Below are positions 22,201-33,713 of a stretch of DNA of 64,000 nt, in pieces; position 1 is the stretch's first letter; every line of letters starts with the position of its first letter. The notes under the pieces were generated by a model. It was not told the DNA's origin and did not search any database. It saw only the letters and a program-made list of their open reading frames with translations. The stretch is from Gordionus sp. m RMFG-2023 (lineage: Eukaryota > Nematomorpha > Gordioida > Chordodea > Parachordodidae), in the NCBI RefSeq assembly GCF_954871325.1, contig NC_088775.1, forward strand, positions 64,891,561 through 64,955,560. The letters are read 5' to 3'. Both the position numbers and the translations under genes were made by a program.

Positions 22201-23350
22201 AAAATGCCGACAATATCTGATTGGGCGTGGTTTGTTATTCATACGGATCATAAACCACTCGTACTTCTTATCAAAAAGGACAACAATGAATTAATGCTAT
22301 CGCCCCGACGATAAAGATCACTATTGCTATTGGGGAGTTTTGATGTACAAGTGAAATATCGGCCAGGTAGAGAAAATTATTTACCGGACCTTTCATCTTG
22401 AGCTGGAGAAGATTTCGGGGGAAAAAACAAGGGACGAGGATTACAAGCAAGTATGAAATAATCCAAGGTGGGCCGGTGACGTGGGGAGAAATGAAAAAGG
22501 CAACTTTAAAGGATCGGGATTGAGGCGAATTTAAATTTAAATAAAAGGACGGAAAACTGGAGATAAAACCTACAAAGGAGTTGGCAGTTGAATATCTAGT
22601 ACGAGGAAGTCTGAGTGTTATACCTCTCAAGTAAAGGGAAGCGGTGATGGCAATGATTCATTCTGGACATCGAGGATTGGAGAGAATCAAACAATGGGGA
22701 CGGGAATATGTATGGTGGCTAGGAATGATTAAATATTTTGAAAATATCAGCCGAGATGTAATTCCTGGGCTACAATGCCCTGATGAGACAAGTAAAGTGT
22801 GTGGCCAAAGCAACTTTATGAAGAGGTAAGAAACTTAACCAGTCAAACAATTATATCGAACGGATGTCTAGCCTTTATCAGTAAACAGTTCAAGGTCTTC
22901 TGTGCGGAAACGGAAGCAAAGCACATTTTGGAGCCACCGTATCACCCGAGTTCAAATGTTCAGGCGGAGTGGATGGTAGCCTTGGTCAAGAACTGGTTGA
23001 GGAAATCAAAAGATGGAGGTGGAAGGGTTTGGGTGGCACTGGCGTATTATAATAACAGTAAAAAGGGGGGAGTAATCGCCGGCGTATAAGTTTTAAGGAA
23101 GGCGGACTAGGATTTGATTGTATTCGCTTAGACCAACAGTGTACAGAGAGGGGCGGACTGAGGCAAAGGGTGAACCTAAATTTATGGTAGGACAGACAGT
23201 ATGGGTGAGAATATTTAGAAGTAACAGAAAATGGGAGTCCAAAATGATTGTAGGAAATATGGAACGCAAATTGGATAAGGTAGAATTTTCAGATGGTTGA
23301 GTAGGTGTTCGACACTGAGACCAACTTAGCAGTGGAGTAGAACCTGGGAG
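19290..23350 (+). mobile_element. Ty3/gypsy-type LTR retrotransposon fossil
   Basis: A plus-strand, purine-rich fossil with parts in the canonical Ty3/gypsy order: a gag zinc-knuckle region near 19580-19760, a protease-like stretch near 20040-20320, reverse transcriptase about 21050-21950 (YYMDDVLV catalytic box), RNase H to about 22330, and an integrase-like region about 22640-23300 (PPYHPSSN box). It is badly broken, with well over ten breaks, and clearly old. I could not identify paired LTRs, so both ends are approximate. A minisatellite has expanded between the protease-like and polymerase parts. Confidence 0.8.
20460..20860 (+). repeat. Minisatellite of about 28-32 bp inside the gypsy fossil
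   Basis: About eleven imperfect units around AATAATTCTAAGAGCGAAATAGG, with AGGAGCGAAATA and GGGAATAATTCTAAGAGCG as variants. Strongly purine-biased. Open minus frames over it are repeat artefacts. Confidence 0.75.
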
Positions 23351-25504
23351 ATAACGATTGGGACTAATAATAGGAGAGGGTAATTGATTGAAAATTTATA
23401 AAACATAAATATATAATGATATTGTCGAAAATAGTGTCGAAAATTTTTTCAAGGTAAAGGCGGTAAAAATATATTTATCTTAATATAGTGCTCAATATAT
23501 GCGAGGAAAATATAAGGGTACAAAGGGGGATTGAATAACAATGGAAAGGGGAATCAATAATATCGAGGTTAATGGGGGGATGTGCAAATGATAAATGGAG
23601 CCAAGTCAAACCAAGACGTGTTCTCAACAGGGAATTAACAACTGGCGAGCAAAGAGGGGACAAATAAGAATTTTACTGTTCGAATCCTTGTAAGATGAGA
23701 GACAATAATTATAGGAAGAGGCCGGTCGCGAGGTTGAAGTGCGATATTTGGGTTATGTGGGTTGTTTTTTTATGTTAAACTGTAAATTCATTCATTTATA
23801 TTTGGTGATGAATATTTTTTTTGATTATCTTGCGTGTAATCATTCTTTTAATATATTATTATTTGTAAAAGAAATAAAAAAGAGTAATTATAAAAAATTG
23901 TTTATGTCATATATTTTAAAATTAATTATATAATTAAACAATTCATATTTATTTTTAATAATAGATATAAAAGTATATATATATAATTTCTCAGCCATTT
24001 TAGGTAATTTATATCAAACTAGACATGAAAAAATAATTATAATAAGAAAAAATTATGAATAATAAGGATAGAAATTTTACTATATTTTATAAATGCTTGG
24101 AAAGTAAATTGACTTTCATATTCAAAGTTGGTTTGAGAAATTTTCAAAATTTAATTTGTTAAAAAGCGAAATAAGCGATAGAAATAATTAGAAAAACACA
24201 TTTCTAAGCGTTTATTCCGGCGATTCTATTTTATTTAACAGTGGCTTTTTCTAATTTTATTTTCGCAAACTTAAGACAATTCATATTTTGAAGGATGTTT
24301 TTAATGGGATACTAGGACTTTAACAATTTTGCTGGACATTTCGCTTCTTTTTTCAGGGCAGGAAGTCATTTGGCGAGGAAAGCTAGCTTAAAACTGGACG
24401 TCTGGCAGTTCCAATTGCACCCCTTTAGATCCCAGCCAAAGATCGAGAAAAGGGGTATTGGGATCACAATTTTAACTTGGCAATCCTTCATACTCAAGAT
24501 GACACTTAACAACATATCTAATATAAAATTTTATACATCGTTTGCTTGTAGCAATTTTATATTATTATTATTATTATTATGATTTTATTATTTCACCTTA
24601 AAAAAGTCATGTAATAATTGATAATTAATTTGATAAACAGGTGTTATATTTACTATGTGGTTTGTTTTATTAATTAATTAATAGCTGCCCAACAAATATA
24701 ATATTTATTTATTTTTGCACTTCAAAGCTTGGACATAAAATAATTTAAATAATTTATATTTAATTAGTATAAAGATGTATAAAATATTATATCAACATTA
24801 TTTGTAAAGCTATGAAAGTTAAATGAATATCATTTAAAATCTTTTTATATTATTATTTAACCATTATAAATGAAATCAGTACACTATAATATTGGGGATC
24901 AGCATATAATGGACCGGATCCATGAAGAATTTTAAGAAGGCTTTCGACCGGGCTAGTAAAATATTTCTGTATTGAAGGCCCATAATTATTAGGATCATAG
25001 ATTTGCATTCAAGGTTTAAAATGCCGGGCAGATCTCTGCTATACATATAACGATTTTATTTAAGTTAGTTTTTTCTACTAGATACACATAATACGATGCT
25101 CCACTAACCCAACACACAAATTTAAGATATAAAATTAATTATATTAGTAAATAAAAAAATATTTTTTGCAGCTTTACATGAAGGAATGTGTATAGAGAAA
25201 AAACGTCATAAAATCGGAACTCGTCCAAAAATGTCTGAGTGCCTATATCTTCAGACCTCTTCCCAATTCTGGTCAGCTCTGTTTTTGTCTAAATTATTAT
25301 AATTTTTTTAAATTTTGAGAATAATTTGATTTTTTAATATTTTATAAAGGGGAAGGCGTATGTCAAGAATAATTCCTGCTTTTTTGGGCTTACACAAAAA
25401 TAGTTTGTCTTTTAAGCTTATGATCAAACGTCTGCCTGGGACGAAATGTAATCCCATTCAAGATTTGCACCCCTGAGACGCATCCCCTCCAAAATCCATA
25501 TCCC
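23351..25504. other. Non-coding interval with transposon end fragments
   Basis: 23400-23720 keeps the purine-rich style of the gypsy fossil and may be its 3' flank. 24340-24520 is a GC-richer island behind a strong CTTCTTTTTTCAG; I do not recognise its product. 25027-25045 (GGGCAGATCTCTGC) resembles hAT termini. 25330-25500 holds nothing identifiable. Confidence 0.4.
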
Positions 25505-26707
25505 TGAGACAAGGGTTGCCAGGTTTCCCCCATCAGCGGAAGACCTGCAATTTTGAAATTTCTCCAGCAACACTTTTAGAATTTTGACGTTTTTAACTCA
25601 TATTATAATTTTGTTAAACAGTATTTGATTATTTTTATATTTTCTTTCAAAAAAACGTCTAGTTTGTCAATTTCCTTCTAATATATTTTATCCAATAATA
25701 ACAAAACATCATGATAACCATGTGTTTGTACTATTTAATTTTAGGAAGGATAGGGATTTTATTAGGGCTGGACGATATTTCCTTGAGGTTGAGTCTCTTT
25801 TAACTTAATTAAATTATCATTTTATTATTTAAATAGATAGCATAATTATAAATTATATCGGACTTATTTCAATAAGATAATTATTTCATTTATTATAGTT
25901 CACTTTGGGCAAGAGCAGTTTATTATCATTATAACCAATTATTTAAAACATAGCATCGCATAATTCCTCAATATTTTAGATTACAAAGACACATTCATTA
26001 ATTTTTTATTTCAATAAATGTCAAGCACAGACACCACGTATGATATGGAATGGTGTGAGTTTGTACGACATGTCCCTATCGGATGATTATAACTAATTCT
26101 TGCTATTAACTTAAAAAATTAGTGTTGTTACTTTAACCATCTCAAACTCAATTGTGGCTTAGTCAAGCTTTTAGCCTAAAAAATTGAATTAAGCTTCTAA
26201 GTTATCAACTTGAAGATTGATTGTAATAATTTTGGTTAAAAACATGGCTACTCTGTTTTATAGTAGACTAAAGTTATCTAGTTTAACAACACTATAAAAA
26301 ATCATGGAAATTATAAAAGCTGTCAAATAATTTGAAAGAATTAATTTTTAGTAAATGAATTGGTGGTAGCATATTTAGGCATGGTTTCACATTTAGAAAT
26401 TCATGCTGTTAAAATGCAATTGCAATCTGAAAAATCCTTGTTAATACATATTCACAAAATTATGTTACATATATGTTAATCTTTACAGCTAAAAACTGAT
26501 ATTAAATTTTACGACTCCATTGTTAAATGTCATTTTCAATTTATTAGTTGTTCTAACCCTAGTTAATTTTTAAATGAAGCAGATATTTTTACTAAAACAT
26601 TTTAGAGTATTAGCAATCAAAATTTGATTTTAATAATTCTATTTACAATGTATAAATGTTATGACCTTGAAACAAAAACTTCTATTGACAGATCGTTATT
26701 TTCTAAA
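25505..26707 (+). mobile_element. hAT relic related to the 38519-41560 element
   Basis: Starts CAAGGGTTGCCAGGTTTCCC, matching the CAGGGTT(T/G)CCA(T/G)GT end at 38519, and shares the following CATCAGCGG...CTCC(C/A)GCAA-type subterminal sequence. 25960-26100 matches 39500-39590, and 26300-26690 matches the inverse of 40400-40620, where hAT transposase pieces lie. The coding remnants have no long open frame. The small MITE 26120-26294 is inserted in it. Confidence 0.65.
26120..26294. mobile_element. hAT-type MITE (175 bp) with perfect TSD TAAAAAAT
   Basis: Starts TAGTGTTGTTACTTTAACC, ends TAGTTTAACAACACTA. The flanks are TAAAAAAT on both sides (26112-26119, 26295-26302), a perfect 8-bp duplication. 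Interior palindromic motifs include GCTTAGTCAAGC. Non-coding; inserted within an older hAT relic. Confidence 0.85.
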
Positions 26708-26768
26708 AAAAGTAGCCAGCTAAAGCTACCGCTACTGAAAAAGTAGCGCGCTATTTTAACAACACTGG
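26708..26768. mobile_element. Terminal fragment of the GTAGCGCGCTA hAT family
   Basis: AAAGCTACCGCTACTG and AAAAAGTAGCGCGCTATTTTAACAACACTG: the same right terminus as at 32450-32515 and 60740-60838. Only the end survives. Confidence 0.65.
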
Positions 26769-27363
26769 GCTAAGGTTATTGATGCCCCTGCATATAGGTG
26801 ACCATTTTTCATGTTGACCAACATTTATCTTCGCCACTTTATAAGTACCTAGTCCAAAGCCGTAATTTAAGATGATTTTCTTACTACCTCTAATATCTCA
26901 TGTCATTGCCATTCTCAATTTTTGTTGAATTGAATAAAAATATCCCATTTTTAGAAAAAATTTTTATAAACGTTTAAAAAGGTTATATCTTTAAAATTGT
27001 GCCATTAAGCATTTAATTTTTTTCTCTAATTTTGGGGTATATTTTTCCCAGGATTTTCTGTCCGGGATTCCCATTTTTGTTATTATGCATCCCTCCAAAT
27101 CTAAAAACTTAATTAAGATAGTTTAATAGTAATTCTTATATTAGTCAACTAGCTTTCATTGACCAAAAACAGCCGTTTTTAAAAACCGGCTCAGACTTAA
27201 AGGAGTTAACTAGCTCCCATAATTTTGGTACGTCAAATATGTACGCATGCTTAAGACAACGTTTTTTACATCTCCCCAACGGCGCCACTGCTTAAACCGT
27301 TCTTGAGCGGCCACTTTATAGAGGTTTTAATGTATAGATATGATTTATGATTATATTATTACT
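26769..27363. other. Non-coding gap with short MITE scraps
   Basis: 27160-27215 contains AGCCGTTTTTAAAAACCGGCTCAGA, a scrap of the MITE family at 17991. The sequence near 27280 (CAACGGCGCCACTGC) resembles a transposon end. No gene. Confidence 0.45.
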
Positions 27364-28535
27364 AGCTAATAACCCGTCAAGAATGACGGGGTTGAGGGGT
27401 AATTAGTTAGTTTGTGTATATGGTACTAAATATGCTTTATATTAAAATTTAGGAGAAAAAGAGGTAAAATTTTTGCAATGTAACCTGTGAGAATTAAGGG
27501 TATTAGAAATAACAAAATTTAAATTTGTGATAGGGATCATATTGGGTAAAATTAAAAATAGAGATTCTTCAAAATTTTTGAATTTTAAATATTGGCCTCA
27601 AAATTTTGTTTTGCAGACACAGCTAGGCCTGATCACAAAACCACGTCTCGTCTAACTTTCCCAAAATTTTGCCATTTATTTCTATTGTAATTTAATAATA
27701 ATGTCTTAAATTTAATTTTATATTTAGAATAAAATTTAAATTGGGTAAAATTTAAAATAGATATACTTGAAAATGTTTTAATTTTAAATATGGACCAGAC
27801 ATTGGCCTGAAATTTTTTTTCTCAAACCTGGCCAACCCATAATAATTTTGAAATTTTTTCCCTAGCCTGGAGATAAGTAAATCTCTGAAAACCATATTGT
27901 TGGGAAAATTTTCTCAAGCCCGCCAAAGACCATAATAATTTTGTTAGTTGAGAACTGAAATAAAATATATAAAAGTCATAATTCATTTAAAAATAAAATC
28001 AGAATATGAAAGTTGCATGGGCTAGGTTTTTTAATCAGGCCTGGCGATTTCTGCAAAAAAATAATTTTAGGCTAATGTCTAGCCCATATATAAAATTAAA
28101 AAATTTTCAAGCATTTCTATTTTATATTTTACACAATATGATTTCTATCACAAATCTAAATTTTATTCTAAATATAAATTAAATTTAAGACATTTTTATT
28201 AAATTACAGATGAAAGTTGCATGGGACTTGGTTTTTTGATCAGGCCTGGCTATGTCTGCAAAAAATAATTTCAGGCCAATGTATAACCCATATTTAAAAT
28301 TCAAAAATCTTAAAGCATCTCTATTTTATATCCAATATGATTTCCATCACAAATTTAAATTTTGATATTTCTAATACGTGCTCATGGTATACATTGCAAC
28401 AATTTTACCTCTTTTTCTCCTAAATTTTAATATTTATTATCATACACACGAACTAAATAATTACCCTTCAACTCCGTCAGCTAGAATGGTAATAACGGCA
28501 GAATTTTAAAAATATCAGCTATTAATTAATATATA
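27364..28535. repeat. Inverted array with terminal repeats, about 1.2 kb
   Basis: Ends mirror each other loosely: AATAACCCGTC...GACGGGGTTGAGGGGTAATTAG on the left (27370-27406) and AATTACCCTTCAACTCCGTC on the right (28458-28480). Inside, a unit of about 180-200 bp containing TTTGTGATAG, ATCATATTG and CAGGCCTGATCA occurs twice forward (27525-27690, 27735-27870, the second partial) and twice inverted (27960-28150, 28200-28390). Non-coding; likely a non-autonomous DNA transposon of unknown type. Confidence 0.65.
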
Positions 28536-28571
28536 TATAATAATATTTTAAATTTAATTATTCAAGTTGGT

Positions 28572-28640
28572 GCATGCTTAAAACATACGACTTTGAAACG
28601 GGAGGTTTGTGGTTCGACTCTCATAGAGAGCAAAAAATAA
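28572..28640 (+). mobile_element. Possible tRNA-derived SINE head
   Basis: GCATGCTTAAAACATACGAC followed by GTGGTTCGACTCTC resembles the A-box/anticodon arm and B box (GGTTCGANNCC) of a tRNA. The acceptor stem does not close, so it is not a functional tRNA gene. No second copy was identified for comparison. Confidence 0.35.
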
Positions 28641-31177
28641 CATTACACTATATAGTCTCCTTAAATTTTAAATACATTAGGAAGATACGAAAACTATCAT
28701 GTTTTGATTATGGAGATTATATTATTAGATAATATAATAATAAGAAGTGACAATTATAAATTATTCATAAAATATAATTTATTAAGTTTTAAAAAATTTC
28801 ATTGTGTTTTTACTTATCCTTATAATAATTATTTTTCCATTTCAAATTATATCATAATATAATTTATTAAAAGTTCAGAGAAGGGGAATGCATCGGTCAG
28901 TCTCGCTCGGAATTAAATAATGAATAAATAATAACACTACATAATGGGGAGAAACTCACAAACCATAAAATAATAATTAATTTAATTTTGATGTTTCATA
29001 ATAACGTATAAAAAATAATATATAATATAGTTATATAAATTTATAAAAAAGCCTAAAACTAAAACGTTACCAAGACCCCCTTCCAAACCTCTAATAATTT
29101 TATTGTTTATCTTACAAGGGTGTTTCCGGTTAAAACTGCACTCTTTCAATTTTGAAGGAAGTGTTTAAAATGATCCCCTGACTAAATAATGCTTGAATTC
29201 TTTTTAAATTTTATATTACATTTAACTTTAAGTATAATAATAATATTCAATAATATGTACATATATTATAGTACTATCATCTTTTATTTATATAGTTGGC
29301 CCATGTATAAATTTGATTGAGGAATAAAACCTATCAATGCTTACTTGACTCAATGGAGTAAATAATTCAATTTGATGATTCGGCGGATCGAATTGATATT
29401 CCATGTATTTAACTTAAGTTTTATTCAAAGTTTAAAATATGTAGCAAAATGTGTTTTGGATATTTTTTAAAAAGTGGTTCTCCTTTATAAAATTTTTTAA
29501 AAATAATTCTATTTTTTAGATTTAACACGATTCTGAGAATTCCGGTTCCTATGCTAATAAGAAATGAAATAAATGAATACTATCATAGGCATATGCCAGG
29601 ATTTGCTGGGAGAAAGCCACTATTAGGGTGTTTTCTCCATAAATTTTATTCCCACTTGTAAATCCCTGATATAAATGCGCTGGACAAAAGTCCTTGGTCA
29701 AAAACACACTAGAAAAAATATCTTAGGATAAAAGGACCATCGAACAAAGTCACCGGGCAAAAGTACCTCAATTTTAAAAAGGGGATTTTTTTAAAATTTA
29801 TTTTACATTATTCAGGTTGGCTTACTGCTTACCTCAACAAAAGTTTAAAATTTTATTTGATTCTTTTTTTAAATATATAAACCTACTCCCATATCTTTCA
29901 ATCCTAAACCTAAACTAACCTAAAGCAGTTTACGATCTTAGTTAAGCTTAATCTGAACCCGTAATTCGATAAAACTAGTAGTATTTATTAACTGGGTTAA
30001 AATTTTATACTTAGATTAACTTGAGCCTTAAAGATTAGCCAATCTCTACTTTTTGCTTCTCTTAAATTCATATTTATTAGAAGTGTAAGTTTAATATATG
30101 AAATATTTTTAACTTTTATTATGGGCGGCCATAAGAAAAAGCATTTTACCCACGAATCAGCGAGAAAATGTCGATTTTTGTGGCCGATCAGTAAAAAATG
30201 AAAAAAGAGGCCGAATAGGAAAAAATAAAATATATGTATTATTTCTTTTTATGATATAAGTTATGATATTTTATATACTAAAATATATACAGTAATACTT
30301 GTCTAATTTAGTCAGGTTAGGGCCAATATTTTTGTCTAAATTAGACAGTTATACAATCAAGGTTAATAAATTTGATTGTGACTTAAAGTTTTGGTATCGG
30401 AGTTGCCTGAATTATTAAGAGCCCAAATTAGAGAAGTTTAACTTATATTAATTTTATTATAAAATTCGAGAAATTCACTTTAAATTTTTTTTAACTTGAC
30501 AGAAATAGATAATTTTTTTTAACTTGCCATTCGTTTATTTATTTGAATAGTAGCTGATATTATATATATTATTAGTATTTTTATCTAAGATAAAATTAAT
30601 AAAGCGAAAATAAAAAAAGAATTTAGGATAAAGGATTTAATTAGAGGATGTATAAAGAAGAAAATTAAAAACAAGGAAGGAGAAGGAAAGAAAGAAAGCA
30701 TAAGGAGGAATGGAAGATTATTCGAGGGAAGAGATAAAACATAGATAGTTTAGTTAGAGCGAATAATTGTCAAAAAAATTATTTCGCCTTTATGAAAGCT
30801 GGACGCATCCCAAGGACTCAAATCTTGACCAGTTTTCAAATTGCGAAAGTAATTTGGTAAAAAAATTTATTTTGGGGGAGATATATAAAAAAATTGCGGA
30901 AGTTTGTGAAATAGCTCTACAACCCCCCCCCCCCCCCCCACCTTTATTAATTCTTATAATTACTTTATTTAGAAAGCAAGTAGAGTTATGTATTATTTTT
31001 CAAAATAAGTAATAGAGAATGCATGCTCGTATATTTTTTTCAAGCTTGGGGATTTATCTTTGTTAAGAAAAAATTATACCCACCTTTCCAATGCACTTAG
31101 ACCATTTATTTTGGAGTATTCTCGAAAATCATAAAAATAGGGAGTGCATAATAATGTCCTCAAACAAGATATTAATA
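28641..31177. other. Non-coding interval
   Basis: AT-rich, with scattered GC-richer scraps (30120-30210, GTGGCCGATCAG type; 29690-29770 with GGACAAAAGT repeats) that look like transposon remnants. A 17-base C run is at 30923-30939. A short open frame at 30767-31012 is not recognised and runs into that tract. Confidence 0.4.
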
Positions 31178-32515
31178 TCTAGCGGTATTTTTAATATAGC
31201 GGTAGCTCGCTACTAATTTAGAAAGTAGCGAAGTAGCGCGCTACTTCTCTATTTTCAATTTTTCATAATAAATACATCTAAAAATTATTAAAATATATTT
31301 TTTATTAAATCAAAAATTATAATCCTTTTATTTTATATTTTATTTAATTTTGAAATTGAAATTGATATTTAAAAATATACATTATAAATCTAGTTATTAA
31401 AAATGTGTGAGATTGTTGAAGATAGTGAAATTTCTTTAGAAAATGAGAAAAATATAGATTATCCTTTCTTAAAATTCAAAAAATACTTTAATCTTGAAGA
31501 AAAAATTACTACTGGATATCGGTTTCGATGCAAAATTTTGCCAACCACTGGTAGACTCTATGCTAAAAGGCATTAAGAAAAGGTCAAAACTTTATTTTTA
31601 TTTTCTATTATACAGTTATATAAAATGAATGATTTATTGCTTGATTAGCCATAATTTAAATTGGCTTAATTTACAACTCAATCTATAATATTAATACAAA
31701 ATTAATATATTATTAATTACCTTGTGTATAATAATTATATTTTTTAAATCTTTATTTCATAATTTAATGCTATTTTAATATTTTTTTATAAATAAATCTA
31801 AATCTCAGATAAATTTAAATTTTGAAAATTAAATAGGTATTTTTCTTATTTTATAATTAATACAATCGCTTTATATAAATTAGATTTCCAGATCTGTATG
31901 ATGATGATAATGTAATAGCTGCTATTAGTTTCAAGTTAAATTGGCTATACATTAATTTGACTGAATCTAAATGGCAACTTGATAGGCTGATGGTAACATT
32001 AAAAAATGCCATGCCTAACCACGATACTAATACTATAGCAAGATCGAAACCGCGGCCTTCCATAGACGATTTTTTTAAAATAACTAATAATAATATTATT
32101 GAACCTCTAGATTATTTTTTTAAATCTAAAAATACTCATTTAAATATCTTTGATGATTTTTTTCATATAAAAAGTGTGTTTATTAAATTTAATACTGCGT
32201 TGCCCTCAAGTGCTAGTACTGAACGATTATTTAGTATGGCAAAGCTTATACTTTCTAATCGTCGCTCTAGACTTGGGGATGACAGTACAAAATGTTATTA
32301 TTATAAAGTGCAATATTAAATAAATTATATATATATATATATGTGTAACAAATTATAGTCATGTTTTTATACCAATATTTTATTTGTGGAAATAAAGTTA
32401 TGTAAAAAATTTTTTTAAAAAAATCCAAATAGCCTAAAATAGCTAATAGCTCGCTACTCACTTGAAAACGATAGCAATAGCGCGATACTTTTAAAAGTAG
32501 TGTTTAACAACACTG
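31178..32515 (+). mobile_element. hAT relic of the GTAGCGCGCTA family, internally deleted
   Basis: Left region 31190-31250 has AGCGGTAGCTCGCTAC and AAGTAGCGCGCTACTTC; the right end 32450-32515 has TAATAGCTCGCTACTC and closes TTTAACAACACTG. Two transposase parts remain: an N-terminal piece (31405-31580) with BED-finger-like YRFRCKILPTTGRL, and the C-terminal part 31957-32319. The middle is missing. The left terminus is eroded and no target duplication is visible. Confidence 0.7.
31957..32319 (+). pseudogene. hAT transposase C-terminal fragment (dimerisation domain)
   Basis: 120 open codons ending in the hAT dimerisation signature: IFDDFFHIKSVFIKFNTALP, then SSASTERLFSMAKLILSNRR and SRLGDD. 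This tail mediates oligomerisation in hAT transposases. The catalytic part is absent, so it is a remnant; the inverse of the same family appears at 58600-58750. Confidence 0.8.
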
Positions 32516-33511
32516 CCTTAGCCTTAAAACTCATGGAACTCAAAAAAAATTTCAAATTATTTTCAAAATTACCTTTTTTTAAGGCTAACATTATCCAAAT
32601 TACCTTTATTTTAACAAACATTTTTAAAATTACATTTGGTTAAAAAAAAATTTTTTTTTATTTTGAGTGGGCTCTTCCAGGGGACTCGAGCCTCTGCGTG
32701 TCACCCCCTAGTGATGTTACTGCCTATATGGAATTCTCCTTTTGTTATTATTACATATATTAATATTTAAAAAAAAAACGTAGATGTGAAAAATTATAAT
32801 AAAATAATAGTAAGATACTAGATGATAGTGATTATCGACATTTTTTTTACATTTATTTACAAAATTTTGTCATGACAATTGTAGTAATGCTTTATTGTAT
32901 TACAATAAGTACTGTAGAAAAATGTAATATAAATTAATAAATAAATAATAAAAAATATTTTGTGTTTTATATTATATTACGTATAATAGAAAAAAAACTA
33001 GACGTTACTACGATACATTAACTTGATTGTGTTTAAAAAATCTATTATAAATAAATAATTTTTAATTATCATTCAAAATATTTTCTCTCATTTGCATTTT
33101 TATTTTTTATGGTCTCAAAAAAAATATAAGATATAAAATTATATTATAGAAATAATTTTCTTTATTTTTACCCCACCCGAGTTTGTTTTAAAAAAATAGG
33201 AAAGAGGCAAAAAAGAAAAAAATGCTATAAAATTTCATTTTTTTTGATAATTATCGTATGTTTTATATATTTTTGGAAAAATATAATTGAAATTAAAAAA
33301 AACTAAAAAAGTCAAGATTTTGCTAAATTTATAAAATTTGTTTTAATTAGGTAAAATGACGTTATTTCAATCAGCCTAGAAGGATATCCTAAAATTTATT
33401 CAATTCAATGAATATATTATTTTAAAATAAATTAATTTAATAATAATGAAATATGATTTCATAGTTCAAGGATCTTGACATAATAGAAATTTTTTATTAA
33501 GATCAAATTGG
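32516..33511. other. Upstream region of the glypican gene
   Basis: AT-rich. 32660-32740 contains GGGGACTCGAGCCTCTGCG and GATGTTACTGCC, similar to 53590-53650, and is probably a transposon end. No promoter element can be assigned with confidence upstream of the ATG at 33512. Confidence 0.4.
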
Positions 33512-33713
33512 ATGCATTTGATCAACAAACTTATCTATAATATTTTGTTCTTACTCATATATCGACAAAATTCCATGGAATTTCCATCTTCATCTCAGAC
33601 TATTCCAAAACATTCTGATTTGCCATATTTAGACCTTTGCGCACCATTAAAGAAATATTTCTCCCAAGAAGGTGTAGATTTATTAGACGAAATTCCAAAA
33701 AGTCCTTTTCCTG
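33512..33713 (+). CDS. Glypican exon 1: signal peptide and first cysteine
   Basis: ATG at 33512 opens a hydrophobic leader (KLIYNILFLLIY) typical of a secretory signal peptide. The segment DLCAPLKKYFSQEGVDLLDE then PKSPFPG matches the glypican N-terminus pattern C-x2-V/L-x3-Y/F-x3-G...D-I/V-P...G. The donor CTG|GTAAAC leaves phase 1, the position I recall for the first intron of vertebrate glypicans. Confidence 0.68.

Noticed and set aside
19407-22630. Several minus-strand open frames of 70-120 codons
   Set aside because: Antisense shadows of the purine-rich gypsy fossil; no domain recognised on that strand.
24370-24582. GC-richer open frame following CTTCTTTTTTCAG
   Set aside because: Good acceptor-like tract but the frame degenerates after about 45 codons and resembles no known protein.
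30767-31012. 81-codon open frame ending in a proline run
   Set aside because: The first 50 residues look protein-like, but no family was recognised, no splice sites fit, and it runs into a poly-C tract.
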